Positions 1-6,074 are shown, counted from the first letter of the stretch. The stretch: 6,165 nt of DNA from Desulfonatronospira sp. (GCA_003554505.1 PWGS01000130.1:1-6165), one strand, 5' to 3'. The notes: generated from the letters alone by a model not told the origin. Translations and numbers: made by a program.

Positions 1-28
1 CTTCATCAGGTAAGTCACGGCTCGACAT
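1..28 (-). CDS. Start of an unidentified gene downstream of trmI (partial, runs off left edge)
   Basis: On the minus strand an ATG at 28-26 opens a frame reading MSSRDLPDE before the window ends. It is preceded by a good Shine-Dalgarno, AGGAG at 40-36, with a 7-nt spacer. The start lies inside the last codons of trmI and overlaps it by 14 bp in another frame, the usual geometry of co-transcribed, translationally coupled genes. Nine residues are too few to identify the product. A competing start is the GTG at 17-15, which overlaps the trmI stop as GTGA but has a poorer ribosome binding site. I infer that a gene begins here; its function is unknown. Confidence 0.5.
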
Positions 29-842
29 ATTCTTTCTCCTGCTCAAAAATAAACTCAGCCGGTTCTGTGTCATCCTGCCCCGGAGCACCCAGGCGGGCGA
101 AAATCAGGTACCCGGTATGTGCAACCATGCGGTCCTCCGGCCGCAGGCGCTCAGGTACCGGCTTGTAGCGCCTTACGATGATTTCCAGCACTTCCACGGA
201 ACCAAAGGGGCCCTCCTGCATGGCCGATAAAAGACTGCTCACCTGATTCACGGTGGGCAGCAAGAACCCCACCGGAGCACCGGGGATTAAAGCCCCGGGG
301 ATATGCTCCAGGTACTCCCAGGGGGTGCGTACGTCCAGAAAGAGAGCATCCGCCTTTTCAATGCCGAATCCCTGCTCGATATCCCCGTCTGTGATCTGTA
401 CCCTTGACTCCAGCCCGATTTTTTCCAGGTTCTCCCTGCACAGGGAGGCAAACTCCTCCCTTCGCTCAAAAGAATAAACCCGCCCCGAATCCCCGGCAAA
501 CCAGGCCAGAGCCGTGGTCAGGGCCCCGGACCCGCACCCGGCCTCTATAATCCTGCATCCAGGACCTATGCCCAGCTTGACGATTATATATCCGATATCC
601 TTGGGATATATAATCTGAGTACGGCGCTTGACCGATTTGATGAGATCGTACAGAGTGGGCTTGAGCACGGTATATGCCCTGCCCAGGTGTGTATACACCA
701 CAGCCCCGTATCCCTGGTGCACTACATTTTGCATTTGAAGCTGACCGTCATTGGTGTTAAGAACATCATCTGTCTGCAATACACGAAAGTAACGCTTGCC
801 CTTGGGGCTGACCAGCATTACCAGTTGTCCTGGTTCAATCAT
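15..842 (-). CDS. trmI: tRNA (adenine-N1-)-methyltransferase, TrmI/Trm61 family
   Basis: This cytoplasmic SAM-dependent enzyme most likely makes m1A at position 58 in the T-loop of tRNA; the family normally acts as a homotetramer. The 275-residue protein is complete and of typical length. The N-terminal part (about 1-65) is the small beta-rich domain of the family. Next come the family signature RRTQIIYPKD (73-82), the SAM-binding motif I EAGCGSGALT (100-109) of a Rossmann methyltransferase, the acidic residue E126 that ends the next strand, and LDVRTPW (169-175), in which LD and PW match the conserved LD...PW block; D170 is the presumed catalytic aspartate. HTGYL (242-246) near the C-terminus is also typical. 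The ATG at 842-840 has a strong GGAGGA (854-849) 6 nt upstream. It is divergent from the radical SAM gene and overlaps the next minus-strand gene. The family call is confident; the exact target adenine (57 or 58) is inferred. Confidence 0.93.
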   Translation of the reverse strand: MIEPGQLVMLVSPKGKRYFRVLQTDDVLNTNDGQLQMQNVVHQGYGAVVYTHLGRAYTVLKPTLYDLIKSVKRRTQIIYPKDIGYIIVKLGIGPGCRIIEAGCGSGALTTALAWFAGDSGRVYSFERREEFASLCRENLEKIGLESRVQITDGDIEQGFGIEKADALFLDVRTPWEYLEHIPGALIPGAPVGFLLPTVNQVSSLLSAMQEGPFGSVEVLEIIVRRYKPVPERLRPEDRMVAHTGYLIFARLGAPGQDDTEPAEFIFEQEKEYVEP

Positions 843-955
843 TAATTATCCTCCGGGTTGACTCGGATCTGAGACTATTGAAATATTTATCTGCAGACTT
901 TAATCACCACTAGCAGGCCTTCACAGGGGGTGCGCTTTCAGGCAGAAAATCATCC

Positions 956-968
956 GTTAAACTTTAAC
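956..968. promoter_or_regulatory. 13-bp palindrome in the divergent spacer (possible operator)
   Basis: GTTAAA-C-TTTAAC is a perfect 6+1+6 inverted repeat near the middle of the 231-bp spacer between trmI and the radical SAM gene. A central position in a divergent spacer suits a dimeric regulator acting on either gene, but AT-rich palindromes of this size also arise by chance. No regulator gene is visible in the window. Confidence 0.25.
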
Positions 969-991
969 CCCATGAATCATAATCCATAACC

Positions 992-1020
992 CCGACAACC
1001 ATTATGCCCTGTTTTATATA
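992..1020 (+). promoter_or_regulatory. Weak sigma-70-like promoter candidate for the radical SAM-rng-queH-hemW block
   Basis: CCGACA (992-997, 4 of 6 matches to TTGACA) is followed after 17 nt by TATATA (1015-1020, 4 of 6 to TATAAT). An overlapping TATGAT at 1019-1024 matches the -10 consensus at 5 of 6 positions but has no well-spaced -35. The location, about 50 bp before the ATG at 1074, is sensible. The rest of the spacer shows no better match and I could not place a leftward trmI promoter. Confidence 0.3.
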
Positions 1021-1073
1021 TGATCTCAAGACTGTAGATCCGGACCGCATATCCACAGGAGGCCACGCCCTGA

Positions 1074-2009
1074 ATGGCTGATTACCTGTTTGGACCGGTC
1101 ATGTCGTCCAGGCTGGGCAGATCCCTGGGCATCGACCTGCTGGGAGACCGGATATGCTCTTTCGACTGCCTGTACTGCGAATCAGGCCCTACTCTGAAAA
1201 AAACCATGACCAGGCAGGAGTATGCAGATCCCGGGGCAATCCTGGCCGAACTGGAAAGGTGGCTGCGTGACAACCAGGGCGATAAGCCGGATCATATCAC
1301 CCTGGGGGGAGAGGGCGAACCCTGCCTCAACCTGCAGCTGGGTAAAATCATCCGGGACATAAAAAAAATCCAGCCGGACATTCCCCTGGCCGTCCTGACC
1401 AATTCCTCACTGCTGGGAGACCATCAGGTTCTAGAGGAGCTGGGGAGTGCAGACGTGGTATTACCCTCTCTGGACACATTGGTCCAGGAGGAGTTTATTC
1501 GTCTCAACCGGCCCTGTGCCGGCCTGGATATCCAGGAAATCGCCGGGGGCCTTGAAACTTTCTGCAAAGAATTTTCAGGAAGGGTCCTGCTTGAGATCCT
1601 TCTGGTCCCGGGAATAAACGACTCCCGGGAGAACATGGAAAAAATCACCGCTTTTTTAAAAAACCTGGACCATGAACGGGTGGACCTGACGGTAATGAGC
1701 AGGCCCGGCGCACACATGCAGCTCAAAACACCGGATCATGAGACCCTGCACAGATGGCAAAGAGCCCTGCACACCCCCCCGGCAAGGGCAGAGAAGGGCA
1801 TGGAGCCCGGCACCACGGGCAGAGCTGCAAGCGCTTCGACCATAATGGATTCCATCCGCCGCCGGCCCCAGACTCTGGAGCAGCTCTGCAGCGCCCTGGG
1901 CAGCGCCCCGGAAGAAACCTCTGCAGTGCTCCACCGGCTGGGCCGGGAACAAAAAGTCCGTGCCCTGGGGCACAGAAAAGAAAAATTTTATACCTTAAAG
2001 GAATTTTAA
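1074..2009 (+). CDS. Radical SAM protein, COG0731 (TYW1-related) family, with C-terminal winged-helix-like tail
   Basis: This 311-residue iron-sulfur enzyme should cleave S-adenosylmethionine reductively to start radical chemistry; its substrate is unknown. It opens with SSRLGRSLGIDLL (11-23) and the cluster motif C28-x3-C32-x2-C35 (CSFDCLYCE), followed by the glycine-rich GGEGEP (78-83) that replaces the GGE motif. SRPGAH (209-214) closes the barrel region. Residues about 252-308 (from ASAST to FYTL) look like a small winged-helix domain, a tail I associate with bacterial members of this family. The relative TYW1 makes the tricyclic base of wyosine in archaeal and eukaryotic tRNA-Phe, a modification not made in bacteria, so a tRNA or rRNA target is only a guess. 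AGGAGG (1057-1062) lies 11 nt before the ATG. It is the first gene of the rightward block and its stop codon directly abuts the rng start. Confidence 0.88.
   Translation: MADYLFGPVMSSRLGRSLGIDLLGDRICSFDCLYCESGPTLKKTMTRQEYADPGAILAELERWLRDNQGDKPDHITLGGEGEPCLNLQLGKIIRDIKKIQPDIPLAVLTNSSLLGDHQVLEELGSADVVLPSLDTLVQEEFIRLNRPCAGLDIQEIAGGLETFCKEFSGRVLLEILLVPGINDSRENMEKITAFLKNLDHERVDLTVMSRPGAHMQLKTPDHETLHRWQRALHTPPARAEKGMEPGTTGRAASASTIMDSIRRRPQTLEQLCSALGSAPEETSAVLHRLGREQKVRALGHRKEKFYTLKEF
1998..2002 (+). promoter_or_regulatory. Ribosome binding site of rng, inside the end of the radical SAM gene
   Basis: AAGGA lies 7 nt before the ATG at 2010 and within the final codons of the upstream gene. The two genes meet as TAA-ATG (2007-2012), so ribosomes ending the first gene are placed to begin the second. 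This supports the 2010 start over the internal ATG at 2040. Confidence 0.6.
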
Positions 2010-3476
2010 ATGAGTAATGCCAAAAAAAGAAAGAGAAAGATGTTTTTAAGCGTTCTGCCCGGAGAGCAGATCGAACTGGTCCTGGCCCTGGACGGGGTAA
2101 TCCAGGAATACTACGTGGAGATGCTGGGGCAGATCAAGACCAAGGGCAATATCTACAAAGGCAAGATTCACAATATCGACCAGGCCCTGCAGGCCGCGTT
2201 CATCAACTACGGAACAGGCAAAAACGGTTTTTTGCAGGTGGATGAGGTTCACCCGGAATACTACCAGGCGGAAGTAAAACCGGGCAAAGGGCACAAGTAC
2301 CCTCCCCTGCAGAAGGTCCTCAAGCCCGGCCAGGAGCTCCTGGTCCAGGTGGTCAAGGAGCCCACCGGTACTAAGGGCGCCTTTCTTACCACATACCTTT
2401 CCCTGCCCGGGCGCTATTTCGTGCTTACCCCCGGCCGGGAACAGCTGGGGATTTCCAGGAAAATAGAAGACGAAAAGGAAAGAGAGAGGCTCAAGGGCAT
2501 CGTCCAGGAGCTCAAGCTGGACGAAGGCCTAGGGGTAATAGTCCGAACCGTCAGCGAGGGACAGAACAAGACATCCCTGTCCAGGGATCTGCAGTTTTTG
2601 AAGCGCCTGTGGAAGGAAGTACGCAAGAAAGGGGTGGCCGAGAAAACCCCTGCCCTTATTTACGAGGAAAAGGACCTGGCCTTCAGGGCTGTGCGCGATT
2701 ACCTTACCGAGGATGTATCCGAGATCTGGGTGGACAATGAAGAGGTGGCCCAGCAGGTGCAGGAATTCGTTAGCCTGATATTTCCCAGACGCAAAAAAAT
2801 GGTCCGCATCCACGGCGATCCTGAGAAGACCCTCATGGAACGCTTCAACCTGGAAAAGCAGATCAGCCAGATCTTTTCCAGGGAGGTGGAACTGCCGAGC
2901 GGGGGACGCTTGGTTTTCGACCAGACCGAAGCCCTCATGGCGGTGGATATCAACTCCGGCAAGATAGGCGGGGAAAAGGATTTCCGGGAAATGGCCTTCA
3001 AGACCAACCTGGAGGCAGCCGAAAATATCCCCAGACAGCTCATGCTGCGTGACGTGGGCGGCCAGATTGTCATAGACTTCATCGAGATGCGGGACAAAAA
3101 ACATATTAGCCAGGTGGAAAAGGCTCTGCGTGCGGCCCTAAAGTCGGACAAGGCCCGCACGGATGTAAGCCGCATTTCCAGGTTCGGCCTGATCCAGCTG
3201 GTGCGCCAGAGACTGGGCATCTCCGCTTTGTCCGTCATCATGGAAGGCTGCCGGCACTGCCAGGGCACGGGAACCATCCGCAACCTGGAATGGCAGGCCC
3301 TGCAGGCCCAGAAGGAAATCTACCGCCTGCTGCGCAGGAAAAACTGTCCCTCTCCCCTGGAATTTCCGGTGGACCAGGATCTGGCCGTTTATCTCTTAAA
3401 CCACAAAAAGGACAAACTGGTGCACATGGAACAGCAGTTCGACAACCAGGTGCTCATCACCCCCAGGGAGGGCTGA
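2010..3476 (+). CDS. rng: Ribonuclease E/G family endoribonuclease, RNase G type
   Basis: This single-strand-specific endoribonuclease acts in rRNA 5'-end maturation and mRNA turnover. At 488 residues it matches RNase G in length (about 489 in E. coli) and has no long RNase E-style C-terminal scaffold. An S1 RNA-binding domain spans about 38-130 (NIYKGKIHNIDQALQAAFINYG at 47-68). The catalytic core has AVDINSG (311-317) with D313 and QIVIDFIEM (352-360) with D356, the two magnesium-binding aspartates. The zinc-link cysteines are C414 and C417 (CRHCQGTG). The spacings D313-D356 (43) and D356-C414 (58) equal those of E. coli RNase E (D303, D346, C404). The N-terminus has a short lysine/arginine run (AKKRKRKM, 4-11). 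queH follows after 4 bp and its Shine-Dalgarno sits inside the end of this gene. The protein is intact with all key residues present. Confidence 0.95.
   Translation: MSNAKKRKRKMFLSVLPGEQIELVLALDGVIQEYYVEMLGQIKTKGNIYKGKIHNIDQALQAAFINYGTGKNGFLQVDEVHPEYYQAEVKPGKGHKYPPLQKVLKPGQELLVQVVKEPTGTKGAFLTTYLSLPGRYFVLTPGREQLGISRKIEDEKERERLKGIVQELKLDEGLGVIVRTVSEGQNKTSLSRDLQFLKRLWKEVRKKGVAEKTPALIYEEKDLAFRAVRDYLTEDVSEIWVDNEEVAQQVQEFVSLIFPRRKKMVRIHGDPEKTLMERFNLEKQISQIFSREVELPSGGRLVFDQTEALMAVDINSGKIGGEKDFREMAFKTNLEAAENIPRQLMLRDVGGQIVIDFIEMRDKKHISQVEKALRAALKSDKARTDVSRISRFGLIQLVRQRLGISALSVIMEGCRHCQGTGTIRNLEWQALQAQKEIYRLLRRKNCPSPLEFPVDQDLAVYLLNHKKDKLVHMEQQFDNQVLITPREG
3467..3471 (+). promoter_or_regulatory. Ribosome binding site that fixes the TTG start of queH
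   Basis: GGAGG lies 9 nt before the TTG at 3481, inside the last codons of rng. No ATG lies in frame before the essential CC motif at residues 10-11, and the only other nearby start, GTG at 3493, would leave just five residues ahead of that motif. The placement also implies translational coupling to rng. Confidence 0.6.
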
Positions 3477-3480
3477 AGGC

Positions 3481-4035
3481 TTGTCCTTAAGGGTGCTTCT
3501 GCATATCTGCTGCGGTCCGTGCTCGGTGTACCCGGTGACTTCGCTTCTGGAGCAGGGCCATGAGGTAATGGGTTTTTTCTACAATCCAAACATCCAGCCT
3601 CTGCAGGAATACCTCAAAAGAAGAGAGGCCGCAGAGCAGGCTGCCGGCGAGCTGGGCATCAGAATAATTTTTCAGGACCAGGACGTGGATCCAAGGTTTT
3701 ACCTGCGCCAGGTGGCCTTTCGCGAAGACAGAAGGTGCTTTCTGTGCCATCAGATGCGCCTGGAACGCACATTCTCTGCAGCCCGCAGGGGCGGCTTCGA
3801 TTTTTTCTCCACCACCCTTATGTTCAGCAGAATGCAGCCTTTTGAACAGATCCGCGCCCTGGGCAAAACCCTGGAAACTGAAGGATGCCGCTTTCTGGAC
3901 CAGGATTTCCGCGCAGGCTGGCAGCAGGGAACAAAAAAATCCAGGGCCATGGGGCTTTACCGCCAGAATTACTGCGGCTGCATCTACAGCGAATTCGAAA
4001 GATTCAAGAGCAGCCTGCCACAAAATGAACAGTAG
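3481..4035 (+). CDS. queH: Epoxyqueuosine reductase QueH (DUF208 family)
   Basis: QueH reduces epoxyqueuosine to queuosine in the wobble position (34) of tRNAs with GUN anticodons, the last step of queuosine synthesis. It is the cobalamin-independent alternative to QueG. The protein has 184 residues, normal for the family, and is complete. The signature LLHICCGPCS (6-15) contains the adjacent C10 and C11; RCFLCHQMRLE (85-95) contains C86 and C89; GFDFFSTTLMFS (105-116) follows; and YRQNYCGCIYS (160-170) contains C165 and C167. In this family the CC and CxxC cysteines bind the iron-sulfur cluster, and the C-terminal pair is thought to be redox active. Translation starts at a TTG. It sits between rng and hemW in a tight run of same-strand genes. 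Use of QueH rather than QueG fits an anaerobe. No other queuosine gene is in the window. Confidence 0.95.
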   Translation: MSLRVLLHICCGPCSVYPVTSLLEQGHEVMGFFYNPNIQPLQEYLKRREAAEQAAGELGIRIIFQDQDVDPRFYLRQVAFREDRRCFLCHQMRLERTFSAARRGGFDFFSTTLMFSRMQPFEQIRALGKTLETEGCRFLDQDFRAGWQQGTKKSRAMGLYRQNYCGCIYSEFERFKSSLPQNEQ

Positions 4036-4071
4036 TTTTTCATCGTTACTGTAAACCCCTTTGTACGGCTT

Positions 4072-5199
4072 ATGCTGCTCTATATTCACGTTCCTTTCTG
4101 CCGCACAAAATGCGCCTACTGCGCTTTTGCCTCCCGGGAGTATACCCAGGAGCCCGCCGGTGTCTACCTGCGCCTTGTGCAGCAGGAGCTGGAGGTACGC
4201 AGCAGACAGGTACAGCACAGAAAAGTAAGCAGCATATACATCGGCGGCGGCACCCCCACTGTACTGCCCGTTGCATCCCTGGCCCGGATAGTGGACGCCG
4301 TATACAGGTACTTTGACCCCGTGCCTGGATGCGAATTCACCCTGGAGGCCAACCCGGAGAACATCCTGGAGATGGATGACCTGCAGGTCTTTTCCTCCAT
4401 GGGTATAAACAGGATCAGCCTGGGGGTGCAGAGCCTGGATGACCAGCTCCTGGGCACCCTGAAGCGGGGCCACGATTCCAGGCAGGCCGTAAAAGCCGCC
4501 CGCATGATCCGCCAGGCCGGCTTTGCCGCACTGAGCCTGGATTTCATCTGGGGGATTCCCGGGCAGACCCTCAAGGGCTGGCTGGGTGAACTGGCTCATG
4601 CAGTTCATATTGCACCGGACCATCTGTCCTGCTACGGTCTGGGTCTTGAGCCGGGCACCAGGCTGACAGCCAGGATCCGGTCCGGGGAACTGGAAATGCC
4701 GGAAGAACGCACCCAGGCCGAAATGTATATGCACGGTGCCCAATACCTGGAGTCCTGCGGTTTTTTGCAGTATGAAATATCCAACTTCGCCCGCATTGGA
4801 TACAGCTGCAAGCACAACCTGGGATACTGGGCCGGGGACCCCTTTCTGGGAGCAGGACCCTCGGCAGTATCCACAATAGACGGCACCAGGTGGCAAAACC
4901 CCTCGACAATCAGCGAATACCAGGCCCTGGGGGAAAAAAATTTCAGTGACCTGGAATTTGAAAGACTGTCTTACACCCGGAAAGTCAATGAACTGGTCAT
5001 GCTTTCCCTGCGGACCTCCAGGGGGCTCAATCTGCATGATTACAAAAATCTCACAGGCCAGAGCTTCAGCCGCAGGTACGCCGGGGTAATCCAGGCTCTG
5101 CACCAGAACAACCTGATACGCATGGCCCACGGCTATCTGCGTCTCACCAGAAACGGCATGCTGGTCAGTGACAGCATCCTGGAAAAATTCATGGAGTAA
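4072..5199 (+). CDS. hemW: HemW, heme-binding radical SAM protein (coproporphyrinogen III oxidase-like)
   Basis: HemW proteins bind heme and a 4Fe-4S cluster and are thought to deliver heme to apo-proteins such as respiratory enzymes; many databases misname them HemN. The 375-residue protein begins almost directly with the radical SAM motif C10-x3-C14-x2-C17 (CRTKCAYCAF), where F replaces the fourth cysteine seen in true HemN. GGGTPT (58-63), ANPE (93-96), NRISLGVQSLDD (113-124) and DFIWGIPGQT (157-166) are the expected core motifs. HNLGYW (248-253) is the HNxxYW heme-binding motif that marks HemW. A HemN_C-type region covers about 290-370. The ATG at 4072 is the only in-frame start after the queH stop, yet no Shine-Dalgarno is visible. 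A 36-bp gap follows queH, so co-transcription is likely. Long spacer DNA with an inverted repeat lies downstream. Confidence 0.93.
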   Translation: MLLYIHVPFCRTKCAYCAFASREYTQEPAGVYLRLVQQELEVRSRQVQHRKVSSIYIGGGTPTVLPVASLARIVDAVYRYFDPVPGCEFTLEANPENILEMDDLQVFSSMGINRISLGVQSLDDQLLGTLKRGHDSRQAVKAARMIRQAGFAALSLDFIWGIPGQTLKGWLGELAHAVHIAPDHLSCYGLGLEPGTRLTARIRSGELEMPEERTQAEMYMHGAQYLESCGFLQYEISNFARIGYSCKHNLGYWAGDPFLGAGPSAVSTIDGTRWQNPSTISEYQALGEKNFSDLEFERLSYTRKVNELVMLSLRTSRGLNLHDYKNLTGQSFSRRYAGVIQALHQNNLIRMAHGYLRLTRNGMLVSDSILEKFME

Positions 5200-5232
5200 A
5201 ATTGCAACTATTCAGCACCTGCAGACGAAAAG

Positions 5233-5434
5233 CCAAGGGCCGGGGGTTCGGCAAACTGGGCGTAAACTGTCTGAGCGACGTAGGAAGCGTTAATCAAAAC
5301 CGTTAAACACCCAACTTGATTCAAAGCATAATATAATTGAAGCTTTTATGGTTGAAAAAACTTGAAGAGGTTTTGATTTACGCTTCCTTGGAGCGAGTTT
5401 TTACGTCCTGTTTGCCGAATTTCCGGACCATTGG
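5233..5434. repeat. Long imperfect inverted repeat filling the hemW-rfaE2 spacer (MITE-like or large hairpin)
   Basis: The left arm (core 5247-5301) is the reverse complement of the right arm (core 5369-5419). The inner 20 bp (5282-5301 versus 5369-5388) agree at 19 of 20 positions and read GGTTTTGATT(A/T)ACGCTTCCT. A diverged stretch of 15 versus 11 nt follows. An outer 20 bp (5247-5266 versus 5400-5419) then agrees at 18 of 20 positions and reads TTTACG(C/T)CC(A/T)GTTTGCCGAA. Weaker similarity (CCGG, CC, TTGG) continues to 5233 and 5434, and faint matches may go further. The arms enclose a 67-nt AT-rich centre (5302-5368). Two 20-bp blocks in matching order are far beyond chance. It could be a miniature transposable element, two facing copies of a dispersed repeat, or a transcribed hairpin. 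No transposase or clean target duplication is seen. Confidence 0.8.
5304..5337 (+). promoter_or_regulatory. Possible promoter in the AT-rich centre of the inverted repeat, reading toward rfaE2
   Basis: A perfect TATAAT lies at 5332-5337 and an overlapping CATAAT at 5327-5332. TAAACA (5304-5309, 4 of 6 to TTGACA) is 17 nt before CATAAT. TTGATT (5316-5321) is a better -35 hexamer but only 10 nt from TATAAT, which is too close. A promoter here would give rfaE2 a leader of about 160 nt containing the whole right arm. The evidence is base matches only. Confidence 0.35.
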
Positions 5435-5464
5435 AGATCATATCATTAAGGTGAGCAGTTACGT

Positions 5465-5483
5465 AAAATTTTCAGAAAATTTT
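5465..5483. promoter_or_regulatory. Perfect 9+1+9 AT-rich palindrome just upstream of rfaE2
   Basis: AAAATTTTC-A-GAAAATTTT is a perfect 19-bp palindrome ending 18 nt before the rfaE2 ATG. As DNA it could bind a dimeric regulator; as RNA it could fold as an eight-pair A-U stem with a CAG loop close to the translation start. Its simple composition lowers its information content, so function is not assured. Confidence 0.4.
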
Positions 5484-5501
5484 CCTTCCGGACATGAAAT
5501 C

Positions 5502-5990
5502 ATGAACAGCACAAACAAGATAACCACCGCCCGTGACTTTGCAGAAAAAAGACACAGCCTTTTGCGTCAAAGGATTGTATTCACCAACGGCTGTTTCGAC
5601 CTTCTGCATGCCGGGCACGTGGACTACCTGGAAAAAGCGCGCTCCCTGGGGGATCTGCTGGTGGTGGGTGTAAACAGCGACTCATCAGTAAAACGCATCA
5701 AGCCGGGTCTTGGCCGCCCGGTGAATACCGAAACCGACCGGGCCAGGGTCCTGGCCGGCCTGGGCTGCGTGGATCAGGTAATCATCTTCGAAGAGGACAC
5801 CCCGTACAGCCTCATAGAAAAGGTGCGCCCGCACATCCTGGTCAAGGGAGGGGACTGGCCCGTGGAAAAAATCGTCGGCCGGGATATTGTGCAGGGTCTT
5901 GGCGGAGAGGTGCTGAGCATCCCCTTTACCCGGGACTGCTCCACCACAGGGATCCTGGACAGGATCATCCATGCCTCCCAGGATGAATAG
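5502..5990 (+). CDS. rfaE2: D-glycero-beta-D-manno-heptose 1-phosphate adenylyltransferase (stand-alone HldE C-terminal domain)
   Basis: This cytoplasmic nucleotidyltransferase joins AMP from ATP to heptose 1-phosphate, giving ADP-D-glycero-beta-D-manno-heptose for the LPS inner core. From M at 5502 the protein has 162 residues, the size of the single domain. It shows TNGCFDLLHAGH (28-39) with the nucleotide-binding HxGH at 36-39, VNSD (57-60), GRPVN (71-75), FEEDTPYSLI (96-105), KGGDW (115-119) and CSTTG (146-150), matching the C-terminal half of E. coli HldE. The open frame continues upstream to a TTG at 5337, but those 55 residues come from the inverted repeat and do not resemble the family, so I chose 5502. 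Only a weak GGA (5490-5492) precedes this ATG. The kinase half (HldA/RfaE1) is not in the window. It is separated from hemW by 302 bp and is probably transcribed on its own. Confidence 0.93.
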   Translation: MNSTNKITTARDFAEKRHSLLRQRIVFTNGCFDLLHAGHVDYLEKARSLGDLLVVGVNSDSSVKRIKPGLGRPVNTETDRARVLAGLGCVDQVIIFEEDTPYSLIEKVRPHILVKGGDWPVEKIVGRDIVQGLGGEVLSIPFTRDCSTTGILDRIIHASQDE

Positions 5991-6074
5991 TTACGGTCAG
6001 TTTAGTCGCTTTTCGCAGCTATGTTCTTTTCCCCTCCTCGGTCTCCGGCCCTTCGTACTCTTTGCCTGCTGATA

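Noticed and set aside
1361..1368. Run of eight A residues in the radical SAM gene as a possible slippage or phase-variation site
   Set aside because: The frame is intact across it (DIKKI), lysine-rich coding explains it, and this family is not known to be phase variable.
1652..1663. TTTTTTAAAAAA palindrome inside the radical SAM gene
   Set aside because: It encodes FLKN in a normal reading frame; A/T runs of this size occur in lysine and phenylalanine codons, and there is no sign of a frameshift.
2529..3283. Two minus-strand open frames of about 190 codons opposite rng
   Set aside because: They lie wholly antisense to a gene with intact catalytic motifs, and the translated sequences are low in recognisable structure.
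3487..5130. A 547-codon open frame on the minus strand opposite queH and hemW
   Set aside because: It is a shadow. queH and hemW lie in the same forward frame and both are clearly real by motif, and their codon use leaves this antisense frame open. Its translation shows no recognisable domain and no conserved motif.
5337..5501. In-frame 55-residue N-terminal extension of rfaE2 from a TTG
   Set aside because: It is translated from the right arm and flank of the inverted repeat, has no resemblance to the family, and the domain is complete from 5502.
5200..5501. Decayed transposase or missing small gene in the hemW-rfaE2 spacer
   Set aside because: No frame in this interval gives a recognisable protein or a start with a ribosome binding site; only the inverted repeat explains the sequence.
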